Shown: one piece after another, positions 1 through 5,668 of the stretch
How the letters are laid out: every line of letters starts with the position of its first letter
Position numbering within the stretch: the stretch's first letter is position 1
Assembly: GCA_910587205.1 (NCBI GenBank)
Contig: CAJULZ010000052.1
Span: 1 to 18,456 of the forward strand
DNA length: 18,456 bases
Source of the DNA: an uncultured Oscillospiraceae bacterium
GTDB lineage: Bacteria; Bacillota; Clostridia; Oscillospirales; Oscillospiraceae
Direction of reading: 5' to 3'
Notes under the pieces: model-generated
What the model was told of the DNA's origin: nothing
What the model saw: the letters and a program-made list of their open reading frames with translations, nothing else
The model's database searches: none
Position numbers and translations under genes: made by a program

Positions 1-1553
1 GGCTCGTCCAGGATATACAGCACCCCCATGAGGGAGGAGCCGATCTGGGTGGCCAGCCGGATGCGCTGGCTCTCGCCGCCGGACAGGGTGCCCGCCTGCC
101 GGGTGAGGGTAAGGTATTGCAGCCCCACCGAGCGCAAAAAGCCCAGCCGGGAGCGGATCTCCTTCAAAATCTGATCGGCGATCATGGCCTGGGTCTCAGT
201 GAGGGTGACGGTGTCCAGGAAGGCCAGGGCTTCGTCCACCGGCTTTTCGCAGAAGGTGTGGATGGAGCTGCCCCCCACCGTCACCGCCAGCGCCTCCCGC
301 TTCAGCCGCCGCCCCTGGCACTCCGGGCAGGGGCACTCGCTCATGCACTCCTCAATCTCCCGCTTCATGGCGTCGGACTGGGTCTCCCGATAGCGGCGCT
401 CCAGGTTGTTTACAATGCCCTCAAAGGGCTGGTACAGGGTGCCCTTTCCCCTCGGCTGGTCGTAGTTCAGGGTGAGCTTCTCCCCCTTGGTGCCGTAGAG
501 GATCACGTCCACTACTTCTTTGGACAGCTTCTCCACCGGGTCGGTGAGCTTGAACTTGTACTTTTTCGCCAGGGCGTCAAAGTACATCCGGGAGATGCCG
601 TCGGACTTGATGTGGTTCCAGCCGGAGGCGGTGATGGCCCCCTCCAGGATGGACAGGGCGCGGTTCGGGATGATGCGATCCGGGTCGATCTTCATCTGGC
701 TCCCCAAGCCGGTGCAGGCGGGACAGGCCCCGTAGGGGTTGTTGAAAGAGAACATCCGGGGGGACAGCTCCTCGATGGACACCCCGCAGTCCTCGCAGGC
801 ATAGTTCTGGGAGAAGGTGATGTCCCGCTCCTCATCCCCCAAGACGTTGATGACCACGATGCCGCCGGACAGGTTGGAGGCGGTCTCCACGCTGTCGGTG
901 AGACGCCGGGCTACGTCCTCCCGGATCACCAACCGGTCCACCACGATCTCGATGGAGTGCTTTTTGTTTTTGTCCAGCTTGATTTCTTCCGTGAGGTCGT
1001 ACAGCGACCCGTCCGCCCGCACCCGAACATAGCCGGATTTGCGCGCGTCCTCAAATACCTTGTTGTGCTCGCCCTTCTTGCCCCGGATAACGGGTGAGAG
1101 CACCTGGATGCGGGTGGCCTCGGGGAGCGTCATCACCTGATCGATGATCTGGTCGATGGTCTGCTGGCGGATCTCCTTGCCGCAATTTGGGCAGTGGGGG
1201 GTGCCCACCCGCGCCCACAGCAGGCGCAGGTAGTCGTAGATCTCCGTCACCGTACCCACGGTGGACCGGGGGTTTTTGGAGGTGGTTTTCTGGTCGATGG
1301 AGATGGCGGGGCTCAGCCCCTCGATGTAGTCCACATCCGGCTTCTCCATCTGGCCCAAAAACATCCGGGCGTAAGAGGACAGGGATTCCACATACCGCCG
1401 CTGGCCCTCGGCATATAGCGTCTCAAAGGCCAGGGAGGACTTCCCCGACCCGGACAGCCCGGTGAGCACCACCAGCTTATCCCGGGGGATAACCACGTCG
1501 ATGTTTTTCAGGTTGTTTTCTCGTGCGCCTTTGATGACGATCTTGTCCTGCAT
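1..1553 (-). CDS. uvrA: UvrA, excinuclease ABC subunit A (5' part; gene runs off the left edge)
   Basis: DNA-damage recognition ATPase of the UvrABC nucleotide excision repair system; loads UvrB at lesions. The visible 517 codons are a little over half of a typical UvrA of about 940 residues. Walker A GLSGSGKS lies at about residues 32-39, followed by the UvrA-typical stretch with QRRYVESLSSYARMFLGQ. A zinc-binding pair of Cys-x2-Cys motifs (CEDC and CPAC) sits at about 254-257 and 276-279. The first ABC signature LSGGESQR is at about 485-492, and the sequence is cut just inside Walker B (LYILDEP). The ATG at 1553 is chosen because GAGGAGA stands 6 bases upstream and the protein aligns from its first residue with the family (MQDKIVIKGARENNLKN). 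It has its own promoter and is separated from uvrB by about 4 kb of other genes. The frame is intact throughout. Confidence 0.98.
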   Translation of the reverse strand, partial: MQDKIVIKGARENNLKNIDVVIPRDKLVVLTGLSGSGKSSLAFETLYAEGQRRYVESLSSYARMFLGQMEKPDVDYIEGLSPAISIDQKTTSKNPRSTVGTVTEIYDYLRLLWARVGTPHCPNCGKEIRQQTIDQIIDQVMTLPEATRIQVLSPVIRGKKGEHNKVFEDARKSGYVRVRADGSLYDLTEEIKLDKNKKHSIEIVVDRLVIREDVARRLTDSVETASNLSGGIVVINVLGDEERDITFSQNYACEDCGVSIEELSPRMFSFNNPYGACPACTGLGSQMKIDPDRIIPNRALSILEGAITASGWNHIKSDGISRMYFDALAKKYKFKLTDPVEKLSKEVVDVILYGTKGEKLTLNYDQPRGKGTLYQPFEGIVNNLERRYRETQSDAMKREIEECMSECPCPECQGRRLKREALAVTVGGSSIHTFCEKPVDEALAFLDTVTLTETQAMIADQILKEIRSRLGFLRSVGLQYLTLTRQAGTLSGGESQRIRLATQIGSSLMGVLYILDE

Positions 1554-1595
1554 GGGTGTTCTCCTCGGTTTTCTTTAGATTTAGGCCCGGATATA

Positions 1596-1624
1596 AGGAT
1601 AATGAAACAATTTTTTAATGTCAA
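1596..1624 (-). promoter_or_regulatory. Promoter for uvrA
   Basis: On the minus strand, TTGACA (1624-1619), a 17-base spacer and TATCCT (1601-1596) form a SigA-type promoter with a perfect -35 and a 4/6 -10. It leaves a leader of about 35 bases before the uvrA ribosome binding site. This suggests uvrA can be expressed independently of the upstream minus-strand genes. I see no GAAC-N4-GTT type LexA operator here, unlike at uvrB. Confidence 0.7.
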
Positions 1625-1687
1625 CCCCCACTTTTCCGGATTTTTTGGATTTCCCGGACGGGGCCGGCACAGCCTGTTCCCAATTCC

Positions 1688-2179
1688 CTATAGCATGATT
1701 TCCGTGTAAAAATACCAGTCCTCCGCCAGGGGAACCACCTGCTCGGTCTGCTCGTTGGAAAAGGCCAGAGCATCCGCCTCCGGGATATAGGCTAAATACT
1801 GATACCTCCAAGCTTTGCCGCCGTCGCCGCTGGGGAATTCTTCCCCATAGAGATGGAACAATACTGCCGGAACCATGTGTATGCCTATCTCGGTGTACCA
1901 AACCCCATCCGTTCCCCAGCGGTCTGCCCGCAGCACCTTGTCCAGTTCTCGGGCAATCCCCTCTGGAAAATCGGCAAGATCGTTGATCCAGTACCGACCC
2001 TCTCCAGCCTGAAGTAGGGCTTCCCCTACCGCGTCATAGGCCGCCTGGTGGCGCTGATAAAGCCACCGTGCGCTCTGGGGCGAGTATGGCTGGGTGTTTA
2101 CCCAGATGACGCTTGCCAGCACCGCAAGTATGACCGCCGCCACCGCCAGTCCAGGCCAGCGGCGCTTCCGCTCATCCAC
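1688..2179 (-). CDS. Hypothetical membrane-anchored protein, 163 aa
   Basis: Family not recognised. After a basic start (DERKRRW), residues 8-26 form one hydrophobic helix, so a single N-terminal membrane anchor or uncleaved signal is likely. The remaining 135 or so residues are soluble, aromatic-rich and end in EDWYFYTEIML. There are no cysteines and no recognisable catalytic motif. The start is a GTG overlapping the end of the yjbR-like gene by 8 bases, with AAGGAG 10 bases upstream inside that gene, so the two are probably translationally coupled. An ATG two codons in is out of frame and not usable. The ORF is real by frame, ribosome binding site and spacing, but the function is unknown. 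Confidence 0.7.
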   Translation of the reverse strand: MDERKRRWPGLAVAAVILAVLASVIWVNTQPYSPQSARWLYQRHQAAYDAVGEALLQAGEGRYWINDLADFPEGIARELDKVLRADRWGTDGVWYTEIGIHMVPAVLFHLYGEEFPSGDGGKAWRYQYLAYIPEADALAFSNEQTEQVVPLAEDWYFYTEIML

Positions 2180-2555
2180 CGCCCGCCAGCTCCTTCTGCA
2201 CGTACTTGGGCAGCTTGGACACCACCAGCTGATAGGACATGTCGCACAGGTCTTTCAGCACGATGTCGGGCAGCTCCCCGTCCAGCAGAGCCGCAATCCA
2301 CAGCTTCTTGTCGCAGTAGAACCCGGGGAGGATCTCGGGGTACTGTTCCCGGAATGCCTCGGCCAGCCGGGGGTCGCACTTCAGATTCACCAGGTCATGA
2401 TCATTGTACCGCTCGTCCTTCATCCCTTTGGGGGCGCACACCGCGGCAAACAGCTTGCCCCGCACCATGTAGCGGTGCCAGCCCCACTCCAGCTTGTAGT
2501 CCTTTTCCACACCGGGCTTTTCCAGAAGATATTCGTCCAACCATTCGTATTTCAT
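2172..2555 (-). CDS. MmcQ/YjbR family protein, 127 aa
   Basis: Small YjbR/MmcQ (CyaY-like double-wing fold) protein. Recognisable features are the WHRYMVRGKLFAAV segment at about 26-39, the NLKCDP motif at about 57-62, followed by a run ending PGFYCDKKLWIAA, and a C-terminal YQLVVSKLPK. Length matches the family (110-130 residues). Members are often annotated as DNA-binding, but the biochemical role is not settled. The start is supported by AAGGAGGGGG just upstream of the ATG. It lies 15 bases after the DUF5131 gene and overlaps the next gene by 8 bases, so it is an internal gene of a minus-strand operon. Confidence 0.85.
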   Translation of the reverse strand: MKYEWLDEYLLEKPGVEKDYKLEWGWHRYMVRGKLFAAVCAPKGMKDERYNDHDLVNLKCDPRLAEAFREQYPEILPGFYCDKKLWIAALLDGELPDIVLKDLCDMSYQLVVSKLPKYVQKELAGGG

Positions 2556-2570
2556 GGGACCCCCTCCTTG

Positions 2571-3356
2571 TCAATTCTGGGGAAACACTTCCCCGTGGCG
2601 CACCGACCACTCCCGCCCATCCTGCCGGGGGCGGAAGGTCTGGCAGCGGTAGTTGATCCCGGCCTTCCGGGCCTGGCTGTGCTGGAGCCGCCGGGGGATG
2701 TGGTACAGCTTTCCGTCCTTGATGAGCTTGGCCCCCGTCTGCTTGAACAGGAAGGGCACCCCCGCCTCCACACACTGGCGGCGGATGTCTAAAACCCACT
2801 CGTACCGGCATGGCCGGGCCTCCGGTCCCGACTCCCCCCCGGCCACCACCTGGGTGATATCCTCCCCCAGCCAGGGGGACAGGTCAATAGGGCCCAGCAG
2901 GGGCTCGCAGGTGATGGATTTGTGCCTGATGGGAGCGGCCTTCAGGATGGGCAGGCGAAACCCGGCCCGCTCCTGGTTTTCCGCCGTGGAGCAAATGGCC
3001 ACGTTTTCGTACCCCTCCCCCCAGTCCGGAGGCAGGCAGTCCCCCAGGCGGCAGATACGCTTGGTGATGAAGAAGAAATTGAGGTCGGCGCGCACCCTCA
3101 TCATCGCCCAGGCCCAGGGCCGCCACTCGTCCGCGTCCTCCAGCAGAAAGTCCGAGGAAACGCACGTCCACACCATCTCCCCAGGCGGGATCACCCAGCT
3201 TCCATCCCGCTTCTGCCGGAGGGGCAGGTCGTAGCTTTTGGTCCGGTACACCTGGGAGGCGTCCAGCCCGCGGCGGGCATCTCCCCGATAGACGTAGCAG
3301 TTGGCGCAGCCGGGGGAGGTTTTGCGGCACCCATGCCAGGGGTTCCAGTTTGCCAT
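2571..3356 (-). CDS. DUF5131 family (phage Gp37/Gp68-like) protein, 261 aa
   Basis: The N-terminus MANWNPWHGCRKTSPGCANC carries three cysteines (10, 17, 20) in the Cys-x6-Cys-x2-Cys arrangement typical of DUF5131. This is followed by a TIM-barrel-like body with FFITKR (about 95-100), NVAICSTAENQ and VVAGGESGPEARPC (about 170-183), and a C-terminal FLFKQTGAK. All are landmarks of the Gp37/Gp68 family. Family members occur in phages and on bacterial chromosomes; their reaction is unproven. The cysteine cluster suggests a metal or iron-sulfur site (inference). It begins one base after the M28 peptidase stop (TGA-C-ATG) and is almost certainly co-translated with it. No phage genes lie nearby. Confidence 0.88.
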   Translation of the reverse strand: MANWNPWHGCRKTSPGCANCYVYRGDARRGLDASQVYRTKSYDLPLRQKRDGSWVIPPGEMVWTCVSSDFLLEDADEWRPWAWAMMRVRADLNFFFITKRICRLGDCLPPDWGEGYENVAICSTAENQERAGFRLPILKAAPIRHKSITCEPLLGPIDLSPWLGEDITQVVAGGESGPEARPCRYEWVLDIRRQCVEAGVPFLFKQTGAKLIKDGKLYHIPRRLQHSQARKAGINYRCQTFRPRQDGREWSVRHGEVFPQN

Positions 3357-3357
3357 G

Positions 3358-4290
3358 TCAGCCCAGCCCCGCGATGTACCGCAGCGCCCCGTCCCGCAGA
3401 AGGTTCAGGTTTCCCTCATCCAACACCGTATCCTTGCTGGTGTGGATGCGGTCCATGTAGTAGCCGACGACGGGCTTATGCTTCAGAGCGCATACGCCCG
3501 CACCTTTTTTGAAGCTGGCGTTGTCCGACGGGTAGAAACCGAACCCCCGCACCACCTGCACATCTTTGCCCTGCGCGGGGAGAAAGGAAGCTTCCAGGCG
3601 CTCCATCATGGCGGCGTCCTTTTTCACCCTCCGCCGGGGAAAGAACTGGATGGAATCCCCGTCCCCTACGCAGTCAAAATTGATCACCGGGGTATTCTTC
3701 TTCACCTCCTTGTGCTTTTTCGCAAAGGCGGCGGAGCCCAGCATTCCCTTCTCCTCGTTGTCGAAAAACACGAAGCACACCCGTCCCCGCTGGTCGGGCG
3801 GCAGGGCCAGGGCGGTCTCCATCAGGGTGAGCACGCCGCTGGTGTTGTCATTGGCGGTGTGGCGGTTGGCGGGGCCGTCGATCACCCACCACATGAAAAA
3901 ACCGCAGATGGCGATGGAGGCCAGGGGACCCAGCCACCACGCCACCGCCTCTGGAGCAAAGGCGAAGATAAGGCCCGCCGCCACCCCCACCGTGATGAAC
4001 AACGGGATGACGATCAGCAGCTGGTAGAGCACATAGAACAGCAGGTTCCGGGGGGTGATAAAATTGGGGATAGGCAACACGGCCTGGGTGTCGTAGTGGG
4101 CGGTGAACAGCGCCTTGGCCCTTTCCGGGGCCCCCACCACCACGTTCCGGGCGGCAAAAGACTGCTCTACCTTCGGCTCGTAGCCCGCCGCCTCCAACTC
4201 CCCGCACAGCCAGGCGCGGAACGCCGCTTTCTGCTTCCGGGACTTGCGCACCTGCATTTCGCCCAGGATTTTTCTTGACTGCTCTGTCAT
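3358..4290 (-). CDS. M28-family zinc aminopeptidase with inserted membrane helices, 310 aa
   Basis: Predicted co-catalytic di-zinc exopeptidase. The full M28 ligand set is visible: H65-x-D67 (AHYDT), D148 in ANDNTSG, the E179-E180 pair (NEEKG), D206 (INFDCVGDGD) and H283 (RIHTSKDT). Between the HxD strand and NDNTSG, where soluble relatives have a short loop, about 70 residues are inserted. They contain two strongly hydrophobic stretches (about 83-111 and 118-137), suggesting a membrane hairpin that anchors the catalytic domain. There is no N-terminal signal peptide. ATG is preceded by GGAGGG with 7-base spacing. It is followed after one base by the DUF5131 gene. The catalytic set argues for an active enzyme; the substrate is unknown. 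Confidence 0.88.
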   Translation of the reverse strand: MTEQSRKILGEMQVRKSRKQKAAFRAWLCGELEAAGYEPKVEQSFAARNVVVGAPERAKALFTAHYDTQAVLPIPNFITPRNLLFYVLYQLLIVIPLFITVGVAAGLIFAFAPEAVAWWLGPLASIAICGFFMWWVIDGPANRHTANDNTSGVLTLMETALALPPDQRGRVCFVFFDNEEKGMLGSAAFAKKHKEVKKNTPVINFDCVGDGDSIQFFPRRRVKKDAAMMERLEASFLPAQGKDVQVVRGFGFYPSDNASFKKGAGVCALKHKPVVGYYMDRIHTSKDTVLDEGNLNLLRDGALRYIAGLG

Positions 4291-4335
4291 TCCCTATCCC
4301 TCCAAATATTCCGTCCCCCGCCAGACCAGGCGCTG

Positions 4336-4483
4336 TTTGAAAATTAGAAATATGCCCAGCGGGGAGAGATTTTTTCGCCGGACGAAGCCGGTTTGACGCA
4401 GGAATACTTTGTGTATTCCAAGGAAAATTGGCAAAGTATGGCGGAAAAAGAGCCTCCCTTTGGGCGTGTTCACAATTTTCAAA
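4336..4483. repeat. 148-bp imperfect palindromic (MITE-like) element
   Basis: The whole stretch is one long imperfect inverted repeat. Both ends read TTTGAAAATT inward (10/10 identical), and matching continues at lower identity for about 54 bases per arm (shared blocks include GCCCA, GGG, TTTTT, CGCC and GCC). The exact centre, at 4410, is a perfect small palindrome, GGAATAC-TTTGT-GTATTCC (4401-4419). Such symmetry over 148 bp is not expected by chance and fits a non-autonomous palindromic element. No transposase is encoded, and no clear target duplication is visible. The element supplies the stop codon of the gene remnant on its right. Confidence 0.7.
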
Positions 4484-4681
4484 CGAGCCCCAGTCCCTCC
4501 CGAAGCCGGAACGCCTCGTGGGAAACCTCGCCCCGGTCATTGACCAACGCGACCACGATCCGGCCGGACGGACGCGGGCCATGTACTGCCCCGGCCCCCA
4601 GATGAGCTCCATCTCCGAGTGGAAGAAGGCGTAATACGCCGCCCAATCCCGCCGGCTTTCCGCGTCAAAAAAGCCGTCCAC
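4479..4681 (-). pseudogene. Frameshifted small gene remnant, interrupted at its 3' end by the palindromic element
   Basis: A GTG at 4681, preceded by GGAGG at 6 bases, opens a protein-like frame (DGFFDAESRRDWAAYYAFFH...) that loses its character near VRP at about codon 40. The frame one base over then continues as SGRIVVALVNDRGEVSHEAF and stops at 4479. The 203-nt span is not a multiple of three, so one base appears lost or gained in a CGTCCGTCCGGCCGG tract. The start resembles NTF2/SnoaL-like small proteins, but this is weak. The stop TGA lies within the palindromic element's terminal TTTGAAAATT. On the element's other side a protein-like tail (RLVWRGTEYLEG, stop) remains, suggesting the element interrupted the gene. 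It overlaps the ybaK stop region and was probably an operon member. Confidence 0.5.
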
Positions 4682-4682
4682 A

Positions 4683-5174
4683 TCAGTCCTCCGCAATCAA
4701 ATCCGCGGTTGACGCGCCCACCAGGGCCACAAGATCCATCGGACTGAGCTCCACCTGAACCCCCACCTTCCCGGCGGACACGCAGACGGCCTCCCGTCCC
4801 AGGCAGCTCCGGTGGAACACCGTGGGAAACCGCTTTTTCATCCCCATCGGGGAGCAGCCCCCATGGACGTACCCCGTCAGGGGCAGCAGCTCCTTGGCGG
4901 GAAGCATGGCCACGGACTTCTCCCCCACGGCCTTGGCGGCTTTTTTCAGATCCAGCGTGTCCGCCACCGGAATATCGAACACATAATACCCGCCGGAGGC
5001 CCCCTTGGCCACCAGGGTCTTGAACACGGCTGAGGGGTCCTGGCCCAGCATCCGGGCCACCGTCACCCCATCGGGGACGGCGTCCCCCACCGGGTAGGTA
5101 TGGGGGGTGTAGGGAACCCTTTTCCGGTCCAGGATACGCATGACGTTGGTTTTTTCCTCTTTTTGTTTGGACAT
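4683..5174 (-). CDS. ybaK: YbaK-type Cys-tRNA(Pro)/Cys-tRNA(Cys) deacylase, 163 aa
   Basis: YbaK/EbsC family trans-editing enzyme that hydrolyses Cys mischarged on tRNA(Pro). Family landmarks are the conserved lysine K52 in VFKTLVAKG, GGYYVFDIPV at about 61-70, and GGCSPMGMKKRFPTVF at about 105-120. The length of 163 is typical. The ATG is one base after the stop of the RAYT pseudogene. The nearest purine-rich site, GAGGG, is about 15 bases upstream, farther than usual, so translation may depend on coupling with the upstream frame or be weak; the RAYT insertion may have replaced the original leader (inference). Its stop overlaps the start region of the frameshifted remnant. Confidence 0.93.
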   Translation of the reverse strand: MSKQKEEKTNVMRILDRKRVPYTPHTYPVGDAVPDGVTVARMLGQDPSAVFKTLVAKGASGGYYVFDIPVADTLDLKKAAKAVGEKSVAMLPAKELLPLTGYVHGGCSPMGMKKRFPTVFHRSCLGREAVCVSAGKVGVQVELSPMDLVALVGASTADLIAED

Positions 5175-5367
5175 CTTACATTACGCCGCCCTCATAATAG
5201 CAGTCCTCCCGCCATTTGGCGGGGTTTGTGTCAATATACTCCCAAATGTGCCGGTAATCGGCGTCATTGCGGATGATGTGGTCGTGATATCCTCTTTGCC
5301 ATACGGAAAAACCACAGGCCATCGTAACATCACGTTTCAAAAAACGTACCACCATTGGGATGGATTT

Positions 5368-5395
5368 CGTAGGGGCCGATGTCCCCATCGGCCCG
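5368..5395 (+). repeat. REP-like hairpin 1, inside the RAYT pseudogene
   Basis: A GTAG tetranucleotide precedes a perfect 9-bp stem, GGGCCGATG (5373-5381) and CATCGGCCC (5386-5394), with loop TCCC. A 5' GTAG-type tetranucleotide next to a hairpin is characteristic of RAYT-mobilised REP sequences. The 28-base unit matches hairpin 2 at 25 of 28 positions in the opposite orientation, and is translated as part of DGPMGTSAPT in the RAYT frame. Confidence 0.75.
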
Positions 5396-5520
5396 TCCCC
5401 CTGTGGCGGGATCCGAAATATAATATAAATGTGATTTGGCATGATCACATATTTGTCTACCGTTGGAATGATTACGATGGTATCGTCAACAATTTTTCCG
5501 ATTTTTGATAATTCGATGTG

Positions 5521-5548
5521 CGGGGCGATGAGGACATCGCCCCCTACG
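5521..5548 (-). repeat. REP-like hairpin 2, inside the RAYT pseudogene
   Basis: On the minus strand this is GTAG followed by a perfect 9-bp stem, GGGGCGATG paired with CATCGCCCC (5522-5530 with 5535-5543), and a 4-base loop. It is inverted relative to hairpin 1. Two of the three differences from hairpin 1 are a compensating C-G to G-C change within the stem, which supports selection on the folded structure. It is read as VGGDVLIAP in the RAYT frame. Confidence 0.75.
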
Positions 5549-5668
5549 ATTATACCGAAAAAATGTTCCCGGTTTTTTGTTCAAACGGTCACAAAATAAT
5601 ACCCCGCCCGGCCGTAATCATACCCCTCCAGCCGGTTTTTCTTCCGCTGCCGCAATTCCATCGCAGGA

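Larger units (their letters stand above)
5176..5661 (-). pseudogene. REP-associated tyrosine transposase (RAYT, Y1/HUH) with internal stop
   Basis: The 162-codon frame starts at ATG 5661, 7 bases after the uvrB stop. It reads RLEGYDYGRAGYYFVTV, then TGA at codon 27 (5583-5581), then TKNREHFFG and onward to TAA at 5176. Intact RAYTs have Cys at the stop position (FVTxCTKxREHxFG), so a single TGT/TGC to TGA change explains it. The HUH motif in VIMPNHIYIIF has His77 but Tyr79 in place of the second histidine, a second sign of decay. The C-terminal WQRGYHDHIIRNDADYRHIW block, which in this family carries the likely catalytic tyrosine, is well preserved. From codon 74 a remaining 90-codon frame is still open. 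The gene is probably inactive. Two REP-like hairpins lie within it. Confidence 0.85.

Noticed and set aside
117..1097. Plus-strand open frame of 326 codons at the left end
   Set aside because: Shadow of uvrA, which is clearly encoded on the minus strand across the entire stretch.
3301..4278. Plus-strand open frame of 325 codons opposite the M28 gene
   Set aside because: Composition-driven antisense frame; the minus-strand protein has a full zinc-ligand set.
4294..4482. 62-codon minus-strand frame across the palindromic element
   Set aside because: Mostly translation of the inverted repeat, with no ribosome binding site. Only its last 12 or so codons, outside the element, are protein-like and are treated as part of the gene remnant.
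5581..5583. TGA in the RAYT as selenocysteine or recoded stop
   Set aside because: No SECIS-like hairpin was evident just after it, Cys here is structural in RAYTs rather than a redox residue, and the gene has a second lesion in HUH. Ordinary decay is simpler.
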